A stretch of 64,000 bases of DNA from Blautia_A ammoniilytica (GTDB lineage Bacteria > Bacillota > Clostridia > Lachnospirales > Lachnospiraceae), in assembly GCF_025566965.1 (NCBI RefSeq), contig NZ_JAOQJL010000010.1, positions 50,497-114,496 on the forward strand, read 5' to 3'. Positions 35,153 through 45,500 of this stretch are shown piece by piece; the first letter of the stretch is position 1, and every line of letters starts with the position of its first letter. Position numbers and translations under genes: made by a program. Below the pieces are notes generated by a model. That model was not told where the DNA came from. It saw only the letters and a program-made list of their open reading frames with translations, and did no database searches.

Positions 35153-36016
35153 ATGGAACAATTGAATATCAAGCATGAATGTAAGCGCTATGGCTGTGCT
35201 GTACTTGCAGCTACTGTTTTTGCCATTAATATCAAAACCTTTGTAAGAGCAGGCGGTCTTTATCCAGGAGGCGTCAGCGGTCTTACCCTTTTGATCCAGA
35301 ACATTTTTGCCCAGTTTTTAGGGCTTCAGATTCCTTACACTGTGATCAATATCCTACTGAACAGCATTCCTGTTTACGTAGGCTTCCGCTTTATCGGCAA
35401 GAAGTTCACCATCAGCTCCTGTTGTGTGATCCTTCTTTCCAGTGTGCTTACAGACCTGATCCCTGCACAGCCTATCACCTATGATTCTCTGCTGATCAGC
35501 ATTTTCGGAGGGCTTATCAACGGCTTTTCCATCAGCCTTTGTCTGATCGGCAATACCAGCAGCGGCGGCACCGATTTCTTTGCCATTTATTTTTCCGAAA
35601 AAAGCGGCAAAGATATCTGGAATTATGTTTTCTGTGCCAATGCCTGCATCCTTGTGGCCGCAGGTATCCTGTTTGGCTGGGACCGTGCACTGTACTCCAT
35701 TATTTTCCAGTTCACCTCCACCCAGACTATACAGATGCTTCATCAGCGTTACAAGAAGCATACGCTATTCATCGTTACCAGACATCCTGATCTGGTTTAC
35801 CACGAGATTTCCCAGCTGACCCACCATTCTGCCACCCGTTTTGAGGGGAATGGCTGCTATACCGGTGAGGGGACCAGCCTGCTCTATTCCGTAGTATCCA
35901 GAGATGAAGCAAAGCTTCTTGTGAAAAAGGTACACGAAACAGATCCTTCTGCCTTTGTAAATCTGATCAAGACAGACTATATCAACGGACGTTTTTACCA
36001 TAAGACAGATTATTGA
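35153..36016 (+). CDS. YitT-family membrane protein with DUF2179
   Basis: 287 residues. About five to six membrane helices (15-195, with the family motif AGGLYPGGVSGLTLLIQ) precede a cytoplasmic DUF2179 domain (about 205-285, with the pattern THHSATRFEGNGCYTGEGTS). The family is widespread in Firmicutes and proposed to be transporters; the substrate is unknown. AAGGAGAG precedes the ATG. It is probably co-transcribed with the methyltransferase and ends at a terminator. Confidence 0.9.
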   Translation: MEQLNIKHECKRYGCAVLAATVFAINIKTFVRAGGLYPGGVSGLTLLIQNIFAQFLGLQIPYTVINILLNSIPVYVGFRFIGKKFTISSCCVILLSSVLTDLIPAQPITYDSLLISIFGGLINGFSISLCLIGNTSSGGTDFFAIYFSEKSGKDIWNYVFCANACILVAAGILFGWDRALYSIIFQFTSTQTIQMLHQRYKKHTLFIVTRHPDLVYHEISQLTHHSATRFEGNGCYTGEGTSLLYSVVSRDEAKLLVKKVHETDPSAFVNLIKTDYINGRFYHKTDY

Positions 36017-36042
36017 GAAAAGCAGGACTTCTCCTGCTTTTC
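36017..36042 (+). terminator. Terminator after the yitT-family gene
   Basis: GAAAAGCAGGA and TCCTGCTTTTC form an 11-bp stem with a four-base loop; the T-rich arm follows directly after the stop codon. Confidence 0.75.
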
Positions 36043-36066
36043 CATGCATTAAAGAGGATGATTATA

Positions 36067-37392
36067 ATGAATGATGTATCAAGACCTGTACAGGCACAGC
36101 GATTTGGGAAATGGTTTCTGATCTGCCTGTCTGTTTTCTTTCTTGGCTTTACAGGCACTGCCTCCGCACAGGCAGCTTCCTATGTAAAGGCTTCCAAAAC
36201 CCAGGTAAAAACCACCTCCTCCACCAGAAGAGGCTGGGTAAAGCTTGGCAAGCATTATTATTTCTACAATACGAAGGGACGGCTGATGTATGGCCGTATC
36301 AAGTACAAGGGCAATTACTATTACAGCTATACCAACGGACGCCGTGCTTCCGGCTGGCTCAAAAAAGGAGGCCGGCGATATTACTGTTCTCCCAGTACAG
36401 GGATCATGTTCCGCAACCGCTGGGCTACCAGCAAAGGCAAGCGTTACTGTTTTGACAAAAATGGGGTTGCCATTGCAAAGAAATGGCTTACTTCCAAAGG
36501 CAGACGCTATTACTTCCTGGCAGACTCCACCATGGCAAAGGGCTGGCAGAAAATAGGCAATTTCTATTACTATTTTGATAAAACCTCCGGCGTTATGGCC
36601 AGGAATCAATGGATTGATGATGCTTATGTTAACAACATCGGTCAAAGGATTGCTACCAGGGAGCCGCAGCCGGACAAGACCTTAAGTTCCTCCCATTATA
36701 CCTACACAAGCAGCACCCTGAAGATCGATCTTCGCAAAAAATCCATGCATGGGGTTTCTTACTGGGCTGCCAAAATACATATTTCCAGTCCTTCCCAGCT
36801 GCGTTCTGCATTATCCTATGGTACTTACGGAGGCACACGCCAGACCACATCCAGTGCTGTATCGTCTAACGGCGGGATCATTGGTGTGAACGGCAGTGCT
36901 TTCAGCTACCAGACAGGGAAGCCTTCCCCACTGGGCATGTGCATCAAAAACGGTAAGATCTACGGAGATTACATGACCAGTTACAGTGTAATGGCAGTAA
37001 AAAAAGACGGAACCATTTATACCCCTGCCCAGGGACTGATGGGAAAAGACCTGCTGGCAGATGGGGTAAAGGATACCTACAACTTTGGCCCTGTGCTGAT
37101 CAAAGATGGCAAAGTACAGCCAGCCTGGTCCGAAACAGCCAAATATTATCCAAGAACTGCCATTGGCATGATCTCTCCTTGTAACTACGTGCTTCTTGTT
37201 ACAAATACCGGTTCCTATACAGGGTTGAATCACTGGGATATGGTTAATATCTTTCTGTCTTATGGCTGCACCTATGCCTACAATCTGGACGGAGGCGGCT
37301 CAGCCACTTTATATTACAATGGCAATGTTATGAACAGCCTGATCAGCGATTATCAGCGTCCCTGCGCAGATTTCCTTTACTTTACAAAATAA
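36067..37392 (+). CDS. Secreted phosphodiester glycosidase (NAGPA domain) with cell-wall-binding repeats
   Basis: 441 residues from the ATG at 36067, nine bases after AAGAGG; upstream in-frame starts have no spacing. A signal peptide (about 1-35, ending ASAQA) precedes six choline/glucan-binding-type repeats (about 50-200; GWVKLGKHYYFYN, GWLKKGGRRYYC, KWLTSKGRRYYF, GWQKIGNFYYYF). A C-terminal NAGPA domain (about 225-441) contains IGVNGSAFSYQTGKPS, TAIGM and the signature YNLDGGGSATLYYNG. The domain removes a sugar-1-phosphate cap in animal lysosomal sorting; bacterial versions are thought to act on envelope or exopolysaccharide phosphodiesters. Surface location is inferred from the repeats. 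Confidence 0.88.
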   Translation: MNDVSRPVQAQRFGKWFLICLSVFFLGFTGTASAQAASYVKASKTQVKTTSSTRRGWVKLGKHYYFYNTKGRLMYGRIKYKGNYYYSYTNGRRASGWLKKGGRRYYCSPSTGIMFRNRWATSKGKRYCFDKNGVAIAKKWLTSKGRRYYFLADSTMAKGWQKIGNFYYYFDKTSGVMARNQWIDDAYVNNIGQRIATREPQPDKTLSSSHYTYTSSTLKIDLRKKSMHGVSYWAAKIHISSPSQLRSALSYGTYGGTRQTTSSAVSSNGGIIGVNGSAFSYQTGKPSPLGMCIKNGKIYGDYMTSYSVMAVKKDGTIYTPAQGLMGKDLLADGVKDTYNFGPVLIKDGKVQPAWSETAKYYPRTAIGMISPCNYVLLVTNTGSYTGLNHWDMVNIFLSYGCTYAYNLDGGGSATLYYNGNVMNSLISDYQRPCADFLYFTK

Positions 37393-37423
37393 AACCCACG
37401 ATATGATTACAGTGTCCCAAAAA

Positions 37424-37479
37424 CGGTGCATCTGTCAGATCCTTTCAAGGATCAATGACAGTGCACCGCTTTTCTTTTA
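37424..37479 (+). terminator. Terminator of the NAGPA gene
   Basis: A long interrupted stem, CGGTGCA / TGCACCG outside and GATCC / GGATC inside, is followed by CTTTTCTTTTA. Confidence 0.85.
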
Positions 37480-37509
37480 TGTTTCTATCAGTTTTCTATT
37501 GCAAAAAAA

Positions 37510-38883
37510 TCATTCTGCAGCTTTTGCTTTCTTTTTTCCCAAAGTCTTTTCCCACAGCTGATCTGCTCTTTCTTTCCAGCATTCTGCATACTGACCGCAC
37601 TTGCCGCACAGATGATCTGCTGTCTCCGGAGACTGCAGGTCTGTGGACTTGGCTCCTGTCTCTTTCACAAGACGAGGAAGGATCTGAGGATTCTCAAGCA
37701 TTGGGCATGGTCTGAGCATATTTTCATTAAATGGCTGATTATCATGATAAGCCTGGAAGATCGGGCTCTTCAGTGCATCCAGCAGGGATGTATCTTTGAT
37801 GTTGCAGTTTGAATAATGAATAAATACACATGGCTCCACATCACCGTTTGCATTAATATGCAGATACTGTCTTCCTCCTGCAATACATCCGCCGATATAC
37901 TCTGCATCGTTCTGGAAATCCAGTGTAAAGATAGACTTTGTACTTCTGAAATCACGGATGCTGTGATACATTTTTTCACGCTGATCCGGAGTAAGAAGCA
38001 GCTCCGGTGAAGCATCGTTTCCAACCGGCATATAATGGAAGAACCATGCAAACAAAGCGCCGCAATCAACCAGATGATCAAAATATTCTTCACTGCTTAC
38101 ACTGTCTACATTTGCTCCTGTATAGCAGGTGGATACACCAAAGGGAAGATGTCTGTCTTTCAAAAGCTTCATTGCATGCATAACCTTCTGATAGATACCC
38201 TCTCCACGACGTCCGTCATTGGCTTCCTCAGAGCCTTCCAGACTGAATGCAGGAACAAAGTTCTTTACTCTCAGGATCTCATCACAGAATTCCTCGTCAA
38301 ATAATGTACCGTTGGAAAAAGCAAGGAACTCACAATCCGGATGCATTTCACAGATCTTGATCAGATCTTTCTTACGCACGGTAGGCTCACCGCCTGTATA
38401 AATGTACATATAAGTACCAAGCTCTTTACCCTGTCTTACGATAGAATCAATGGTCTCAAGGCTCAGGTTCAGTTTATGTCCATACTCAGCTGCCCAGCAT
38501 CCGGTACAGTGCAGATTGCAGGCACTGGTAGGATCCAGAAGGATCGCCCATGGTACATTACAGTTATTCTCTGCTGCCACCTCATCCTGTCTTGCACTTC
38601 CTTTCAGGCTGGCATTGATGATAAAGTTCTGGAAAAATACCTTTCTTACCTCAGGATCAAGATCATAAATACGCATGATCAGCTGATACCAGTTGCTGTC
38701 TTTATCTTTAATTGCATTACGGATGGCATTTCTCTGTCCTACATACCAGTCATCCGGTGAATACTTATCAACCAGAGCCATCAGCTTTGGAATATTGGTT
38801 TCAGGATCTTTCTCCAGATAGCTTAAGCCCTGCTTTACTGCGGCGCTGATAGCCGCCTGTTTTACCTTGTCTGTAATCTTCAT
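37510..38883 (-). CDS. Radical SAM protein with SPASM-like C-terminus
   Basis: 457 residues. The 4Fe-4S motif is CNLHCTGC (CxxxCxxC) near residue 122, followed by YIYTGGEPTVRKKDL. The C-terminal part has a further set of cysteines (GGCIAGGRQYLHINANGDVEP with C near 350, then CNIK, CPML and CGKCGQYAEC), typical of SPASM/twitch auxiliary clusters. The product is unknown; there is no peptide precursor next to it. It lies 45 bases after the HdeD-like gene and may share its transcript. The N-terminal 110 residues are a helical domain. Confidence 0.85.
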   Translation of the reverse strand: MKITDKVKQAAISAAVKQGLSYLEKDPETNIPKLMALVDKYSPDDWYVGQRNAIRNAIKDKDSNWYQLIMRIYDLDPEVRKVFFQNFIINASLKGSARQDEVAAENNCNVPWAILLDPTSACNLHCTGCWAAEYGHKLNLSLETIDSIVRQGKELGTYMYIYTGGEPTVRKKDLIKICEMHPDCEFLAFSNGTLFDEEFCDEILRVKNFVPAFSLEGSEEANDGRRGEGIYQKVMHAMKLLKDRHLPFGVSTCYTGANVDSVSSEEYFDHLVDCGALFAWFFHYMPVGNDASPELLLTPDQREKMYHSIRDFRSTKSIFTLDFQNDAEYIGGCIAGGRQYLHINANGDVEPCVFIHYSNCNIKDTSLLDALKSPIFQAYHDNQPFNENMLRPCPMLENPQILPRLVKETGAKSTDLQSPETADHLCGKCGQYAECWKERADQLWEKTLGKKKAKAAE

Positions 38884-38928
38884 AATTTCCTCCTTATAGA
38901 TACATCTTTCTATATTGTATAAATTATT

Positions 38929-39498
38929 TTACTGATCATACCTGTCCCATTTGCCTTCGATCACTTTCACAGTGTATATGGCTACACCCAGGTTCAAGGC
39001 ACCTTCCAGCAGGAAGCTGATCCCTGTAAGAACCATGGTCATCTTCGCCCCTCCGTAAGGATCGATCAGCAGGATCATCCCGAAAATCCCAACCAGTATG
39101 GCTGCCAGCAGGATCCTCCACCAGAGACTTAAGCCAAAGCGTCTGGCATCAATGGACATCTGTATCCGTACCAGGGCATCCATAAGAACCATAAGCCCAA
39201 GCACTGCAAAAATCAGATGCATAATGGTTTCACGCCTTACCAGGATCACGATCCCCACTGCTGCCATCAGTATGCCAAATGCAAAATCAAACTGAAATGC
39301 CAGACAGTAAAAATCTTTTGAAAAATAGCCGATCATCTTGATGATCCCATCAGCAATAAACAAAAGACCTATGATGGTGCAGAAAATAACCGCAGAACAT
39401 CCCGGTTTGCACACAAGAAACAATCCCATGGCACAAAAGATCAGGGAAATTGCTATGTAACCATTTCTGGCTATCTTCAGCATTTTCAGAGAATCCAT
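38929..39498 (-). CDS. HdeD/DUF308-family membrane protein
   Basis: 189 residues and about six membrane helices in three pairs, the DUF308 plan (ISLIFCAMGLFLVCKPG; GLLFIADGIIKMIGYF; AVGIVILVRRETIM; LVGIFGMILLIDPYG; LTGISFLLEGALNLG). Family members are linked to acid or envelope stress in enterobacteria; the role here is unknown. A TATACT box lies at 39564-39569 upstream. It is followed by the radical SAM gene. Confidence 0.85.
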   Translation of the reverse strand: MDSLKMLKIARNGYIAISLIFCAMGLFLVCKPGCSAVIFCTIIGLLFIADGIIKMIGYFSKDFYCLAFQFDFAFGILMAAVGIVILVRRETIMHLIFAVLGLMVLMDALVRIQMSIDARRFGLSLWWRILLAAILVGIFGMILLIDPYGGAKMTMVLTGISFLLEGALNLGVAIYTVKVIEGKWDRYDQ

Positions 39499-39597
39499 TT
39501 CCTGCTCCTCCTTTCTTATATGGTGATGACATCGTCAAGCGGCATCATCCTTTCATTAAACTAAGTATACCTCAAAAAAAAGAAGATCAAAACAGAC

Positions 39598-39634
39598 AAA
39601 AAACGGATTATGTCTAAAAATAAACATAATCCGT
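39598..39634 (-). terminator. Terminator of the TetR-family gene
   Basis: On the minus strand CGGATTATGT / ACATAATCCG form a 10-bp stem followed by six T. Confidence 0.85.
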
Positions 39635-39710
39635 TCTTGTTGTTATACGATTTAACAAATGATGCCGGACTGTTAAAAGTCCCAGGCTATAATATAGAAA
39701 GTGATGACAT

Positions 39711-40244
39711 TTACCACATTCCATGTTCTTTTAAAATAGCATTCAATCTTCGTGCATACTCAACCAGGTCATATTTCATCCCCTGATCCATCCAGTCCAG
39801 AAGCATCCCTACGATCACACATTTTTCGTAATGTATGAGAAGCTTCTTGTCTTTTTCTGGAATCTGTGCAAGATCACTGTCCTTCCCTGCATACTGGGTA
39901 ATAATGTACTCTGCCAGCTCACGAAGGTGTTTTGCAATGACTTCCTTATCTGCTGACCGATAGATATGAAGGATTGCTTTTTTGTTCTCTCCCAGACGTT
40001 CAGCCAGAAGCACAAGCCCTTCCATAAAGCTTCCGATCTCCATCTGGCTGCTCATCACTCTGTCTGCTTCACGCTTCAGTGCGAAGTGCATCACATCCGG
40101 AATATCCCGAAAATGGTAATAAAACGTATTTCTGTTGACTCCACAGCGTTCTACAATATCTTTTACTGTTATTTTCGCCAGCGGCTTCTCATTAAGCAGC
40201 TCTAAAAGTGTCTGAATGATAATCTCTTTTGTAAAACCCGCCAT
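39711..40244 (-). CDS. TetR/AcrR-family transcriptional regulator
   Basis: 177 residues from the ATG at 40244 (AGGAAAG before it); a TTG seven codons upstream is less likely. The N-terminal helix-turn-helix (about 15-55) contains ITVKDIVERCGVNRNTFYYHF, typical of the DhaS/TetR branch. The C-terminal ligand domain is helical. The target is not evident: the neighbours are an HdeD-like gene (same strand, beyond a terminator) and the end of the surface-protein operon. Confidence 0.9.
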   Translation of the reverse strand: MAGFTKEIIIQTLLELLNEKPLAKITVKDIVERCGVNRNTFYYHFRDIPDVMHFALKREADRVMSSQMEIGSFMEGLVLLAERLGENKKAILHIYRSADKEVIAKHLRELAEYIITQYAGKDSDLAQIPEKDKKLLIHYEKCVIVGMLLDWMDQGMKYDLVEYARRLNAILKEHGMW

Positions 40245-40314
40245 TATTCTTTCCTGCCTGTTCAAAACTTGTATGCTTCTGCAGTTCCACTACTTTGTCT
40301 TTTTGTATTGACTT

Positions 40315-40343
40315 ATTATGCCATAAATCGCCAGCAAAAGCAA
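40315..40343 (-). promoter_or_regulatory. Promoter of the TetR-family gene
   Basis: On the minus strand, TTGCTT (40338-40343) and CATAAT (40315-40320) are 17 bases apart. Confidence 0.5.
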
Positions 40344-40404
40344 CCTTTGCGCTGTGGAGAGAATGAGAATACTTACATCTGTAAAAATCCCGTATCGTTA
40401 CAGA

Positions 40405-42534
40405 TTATTTCAATTTAACAGTTGTTGCTGCCCATTTGCTATAAATCTTTGCCCCATTTGCTGTATTAAAGGTCCTCACACGAATATAAATAGTTTTTCC
40501 CTTGCCCAGATTCTTCTGAGTATAGGATGTTGCTTTCTTTCCAAGTACCTTCACAGTTTTATAGGAACCTTTCTTGGATGTTTTCAGCTGGATCTCATAT
40601 CCAACAGCACCCTTTACTTTCTTCCAGGTCAGTTTTACAGTTCCTTTTTTCGGAGATGAAGCCTTAAGTGCAGCCTTTCCAGGTGCGGTATTCGTCTTCA
40701 GGATTTCTGTTTTGCCTTCTGTTTTCTTGTTCTTTGTAAGAGACACGATCCGGAACTGATATGTAGTTCCGCTCTGGAGTGCCTGACCTTTCAGTTTCTT
40801 AAATACATAACTGTTCTTGTTTGCAGCAACATCAGCAACCTTTGTCCAGCCTTTGCTCTTTCCACCTTTTACATAAATGCGATAGCCTTTCTTCGCAGCC
40901 GGATCCTTCTGCCATGTGATCTTGATCTGTGTTTCAGATGTTTTTACTGCTTTTACCGGTGCTTCCGGAGCCTTGGTAGGTTCTACAGTAACCTCCGGAG
41001 CCTGAGTAGGTGCCGGTGTTGCTGTTGGTGCTACTGGTGCCGGTGTTGCTGTTGGCTCTGCCGGTGCCGGTGTTGCTGTTGGCTCTACCGGTTTTGCTTT
41101 GATGGTAAGCTGGAAGGTTCCCTCTACCTTGCCATCATTAACAGCAGGATCTCCGTCCTTATTTGCTGCGGTTACCGTTACAGTTCCGGCCTTTTTTGCT
41201 GTCAGGATTCCATTCTCATCAATACCAGCCAGTTCCGCATTATCTACAGACCATGTAATCTGGCTGTCCCTGATGCCCTCCGGCTGAACCTGTGCTGTGA
41301 ATGTTACCTCATCACCTTCAACCACTTCCGTTTTCTCTCCGGAAACAGTTACTTTTGAAGCATAGGGCACAATGGTGATCTGTTTGGAAGCAGTTACATC
41401 AGCATCACTGTCACTCCATTTCTCATCTGTAGATGTTGCAGTTACTTTCACTGTGCCTGCAGCCTTTGGTGTAAGTGTACCATCACTGGTCAGGTCTGCA
41501 TATTCTGTACTGTCAATGCTCCAGACAACACCCTGCTCTGCTGCTGCAGGTAATACAGACGCTTCCAGTTTAACACTTCCACGGCATTCCTCCGGTACAC
41601 TGTCCAGGCTGATCCCGTTTGCTTTCTGGATCTTGCTCATAGTAGAAAGAAATGCACTAGTTCCCATCTTTGTTGATGCCAGATTACCATAGAACCAGGC
41701 TTCTTCCAGAGAATTGTCATTTGCGTCCCCAACACTGTCGCCCCAGAAAGCATACTGTCCTACTTCTGTAAGGCTGGATGGAAAGCGAACCTTTTTCAGA
41801 TGCTGGGCATTCTGAAATGCACCATGGAATATTTTTGTTACGCCATCCGGTACAACATAGGTTTCAGCGTCCCTTCCTGCCGGATATGCATACAAAGTAG
41901 TACCTGCTTTATCATAAAGTACGCCATCTATATCCTTGAAGCTGGTGCTTTTCTCATCCACAAGAATATCCATCAGGCTGGTACAGCCATTAAAGATACG
42001 TGTATGGGCAACCCCTGCCGGATTAGTACCAAATGTTTTTACACTTGCCGGAATTTCCACCATCTCCAGACTGGAACATCCATCAAACATATAGTTTGGC
42101 AGCTGGATAAGTGTTTCCGGAAGCTTAATGCTGGCCATCCCTGAACATCCTTCAAAAGCAGTGTGCCCATATCCTCTTGTCTGGAATGTTGTAACTTTGG
42201 TAGCGGAAATATCTATACTGGTAATTTCTGTCTTTTTACAGAAAATCCCATTTTTAATCTGGGATACAGAAGCCGTTACATCACCTTTCGTCACTGCTCC
42301 TGGAACAACCACATCATACGCATCAGCACCACTGAGATCGATCATGCCCAGAGTTGCACTTGAGCCACTTATCACAAAATTATATACGATCCCATTATCA
42401 TCCGTATAATTATTCTCTCCGTCCAGCTGTACAGGATCTGCATCGTCTGCTTTTACAGCTGCCGGTGCTGCCATCATAACAGCTGCTGCCATAGCGGATA
42501 AAAACAATTTTGCATGTTTCTTCATGTTTTTCAT
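40405..42534 (-). CDS. Secreted BspA-like leucine-rich-repeat protein with Ig-like and FN3 domains
   Basis: 709 residues from the ATG at 42534, which overlaps the stop of the upstream giant gene (ATGA) and has AAAGGA ten bases before it. A signal peptide (about 1-30, ending VKADD) is followed by LRR_5/BspA-type repeats (about 90-290; FEGCSGMASIKLPETLIQLP, FDGCSSLEMVEIPASVKTFG), two BIG2-like domains (about 315-480), a Pro-Thr linker (PTATPAPAEPTATPAPVAP) and two FN3-like domains to the end. No sortase motif is present. It is a surface binding protein by architecture. It is the last gene of the moxR operon, so its job is probably tied to the proteins encoded before it. Confidence 0.88.
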   Translation of the reverse strand: MKNMKKHAKLFLSAMAAAVMMAAPAAVKADDADPVQLDGENNYTDDNGIVYNFVISGSSATLGMIDLSGADAYDVVVPGAVTKGDVTASVSQIKNGIFCKKTEITSIDISATKVTTFQTRGYGHTAFEGCSGMASIKLPETLIQLPNYMFDGCSSLEMVEIPASVKTFGTNPAGVAHTRIFNGCTSLMDILVDEKSTSFKDIDGVLYDKAGTTLYAYPAGRDAETYVVPDGVTKIFHGAFQNAQHLKKVRFPSSLTEVGQYAFWGDSVGDANDNSLEEAWFYGNLASTKMGTSAFLSTMSKIQKANGISLDSVPEECRGSVKLEASVLPAAAEQGVVWSIDSTEYADLTSDGTLTPKAAGTVKVTATSTDEKWSDSDADVTASKQITIVPYASKVTVSGEKTEVVEGDEVTFTAQVQPEGIRDSQITWSVDNAELAGIDENGILTAKKAGTVTVTAANKDGDPAVNDGKVEGTFQLTIKAKPVEPTATPAPAEPTATPAPVAPTATPAPTQAPEVTVEPTKAPEAPVKAVKTSETQIKITWQKDPAAKKGYRIYVKGGKSKGWTKVADVAANKNSYVFKKLKGQALQSGTTYQFRIVSLTKNKKTEGKTEILKTNTAPGKAALKASSPKKGTVKLTWKKVKGAVGYEIQLKTSKKGSYKTVKVLGKKATSYTQKNLGKGKTIYIRVRTFNTANGAKIYSKWAATTVKLK

Positions 42535-45500
42535 ACTACTTGGTTCCTTTCTCTTTTTCTGCGCTTCCACGCAGTTCTTGTTCTATTTACCACACAGGCC
42601 CTGATCCAGAATATAAGATAAAGCCCGCCGGCTAGTGCGATCCCGGAAACAACCTTCAGTTCTCCAGGCAGCCTCTGACCACTGCTTGCACTAGCCACAT
42701 TTGCCTGTTTGGCAGCTCCGCTGTTACTGCTTCCCAGGCTTGTTTTTGTTTCTGATTTTTCCGGCGTTTGTCCCTCTGTACTTTCCTTTTTGCTTTTCTC
42801 TTTTTTCAGTTTTTTCTTCTTTGTATCACTCTTCCCTTCTTTTTGATCTGGCTTCTTCCTGTCAGATCCCACAGCTCCGCGCTTTTCCTGTGGGTTTTCT
42901 GATGATCCGGAAGAAGTTTTATTCATTTTTTTCAGTACTCCATCTCCTTCTTCCACGCTGTCCTTGTTATTTCGGATGTATGCAGTGGATTGTTGTCCTC
43001 CCGGCCCTTTCTTCCCTGAGGAACCGGAAATATTGTTTGCCTTATTCTTATCCGTGCTGCCGCTTTTACGGCTGTCGGGAATACTGACTGTAAGTACATT
43101 GCTGAAATTGCCGGCTTCATCCTTCATAATGATATGGATTTCTTTTTCACCGGCTGACAGCTTTTTCAAAGTAATAATATTGGTTCCGGCGATCCCTTCA
43201 ATTCCTTTTCCTGAGGTATCGATCTGGTCGCTTCCACCCTTTTCTGTTACCTTGTAATAATATCTTCCCTTTTCTCCTGATTTGAAGATCACAGAGGCCT
43301 TTTTCCGGGAAATGCGGCTTGCAGAAACCGGCTTCAGCACCGGAGCTGTTGTATCTTTGATATAAAGCTTCACAAAATAATCTGTTCTTGTCTGATCCTC
43401 TGCTGTTACAGCGATCCGGACGGATGCCTCAAAAACCTGTTTTTCAAAATAAACCCTGCACACAGGATGGCTGCCTGTATGATCCACCTCTATGGATTCA
43501 TCTTCTTTTGATACTGTGGATTTCTTAACACCGCCCACTGCATAAACCTTTACCGTTGCCTTTGGATCTGAAACCTGCGGCCACAGGTTCAGGTAACTTC
43601 TCTCTCCCTCATATACAGCCTGGTAGTTAATGGTTTCAGATGAAAATGCAGGAGTGAGTTTCAATATTCCTTTTCCATACTTGTCAGAGCTGCTTATATA
43701 CAGCTGTTTCAGTGCAGAATCTGAGCTTCGGCTGCTCTCAAGCGTGATCTCAAACCGGGTAGTTTCCTCTGATGCAACAAAATCCAGTGTTTTTGTGTAA
43801 TATCCATCCAAAGACACCGTAACTGTATAATGGTTTCCCGGAAACAGTGTACAGCTTCCGTTCTCCTGAGGAACCGTCCTTCCTGTATCATCCTGGACCA
43901 CTACCTGCGCCTGTGCCGGTGTTGCCACAAAGGATACCGTCAAAAGCTTATATTCCTGAAGTTCCAGATGGACAGGTGTTTCCATTTTATTTCCATAGCT
44001 GTCTACAGCCAGAATATAAATGTCTTTTGCACTGCCTCCGGTCACATCCAGTTCAAAGGAATTTTCACCCTGCAGAAGTTCTGTACCTGGCACAGACAGA
44101 TCAAATACCGGTGCATCTGCCCCCTTGTCCACAGCCGCCAGGTAATAATATCCGGTTTCGTTGGATTTAAAAGAAACCTGTGCTTGGTCCTGATCAATAC
44201 GCACTGCCCTGGTATCGGAAAGAACCGGTGGATATGTATCTGTGCGCCGCAGCGCTACATGATACTCTTTCACCGTTACTCCGTCTCCGGCCGTTACCTT
44301 CAACGTAACCTGTGCCACCGCTGCCTGGTCATCAAAGTAAACTGCAAACCGGGTCGCACCCAAAGTTCCTGCTGTATTTTCAAAACGCATGATCCTTCGG
44401 GTTCCTTCGCCGGCTTCTGCTGTAACCTTTCCAAAACTTCCTGCCGGTGAAGCGAAAATATTCAGGAATTTCTTCCCTCCCGTATATACATCTAAAGTAT
44501 AATCCGTAATATCCTTTGAGAAAGCAGGAGTTACCGGGATCTGGCTTGCTGTAACATTCACTGCATTATTATCGCTGACAACCAGCGATGCCAGGTCTGC
44601 ATTGCTTCCAAGCCCCAAAAGTTTAAACCGGTAGGTTCGTTTCTGCTGATCATACTCAACAACTACCTGTATCTCCCCCTCGCCCTGTTCATTCAGGGGC
44701 ACTGTGGTAATGCCTGTATATGTCTGCCCGTTTACCGTAGCAGTCCTGCCACTTGGTATAGTCAGCTTTACAAAAGCTGCTTTTGTGCCATTTGGCATGG
44801 TCAGTGTATAGGAGCCTGTGGAAGAAGAAAAATCATCATCCCATTTTACTTTTCCCTCCTGACAGGTGATATCCACATCATCCAGATAAGCACTGTTAGA
44901 GGAAATTGCCATCAGATATCCGGAGTCGTTTTTATAATACAAAGTACCGTCGCTGTCAGCACAGATAGTACTGATACAGTACTGCTGCTGTTTTTTGTCC
45001 GGAATGTACAGGTCCTCGGCTTTTCCTTCTGTCTGTCCCGGCTCGTCAGAGATAAAGCTGATTCCACCCGGGTATACATTATAGGTAAAATAAACATACA
45101 CCCTTCCATCCGGTTTGCCGTCTCCGTTATAATCCTCGTTTTCATAGGCAGTGGAAAGGGTTGCCCCTGCCTGGGGGTATCCCCGGATAGGCACGGAATA
45201 TGCACGGTACAACCCATTTGCATCCTCAGTAAGTACATCAAAATGATGGCCTGCATCCTCCTGGAACTGTCCGCCGGTTCCGCATACACCAATGTAGATA
45301 CGACCATTATGGACCACCGGTGACGCAGTTGCCATTCCTCCCAGGGAAATAGCCACAAGCTGGCCAAAAGTTCCATCCGCATGCATCTGCACCCTGTAAA
45401 GGATGCCGCCTTTTGTTGCAAAATAAATGTATCCGTTATTGTACACAATGGAGGTACGGATATCCCCATCCAGTCCGGAAATCATATCAATCTGGATTCC

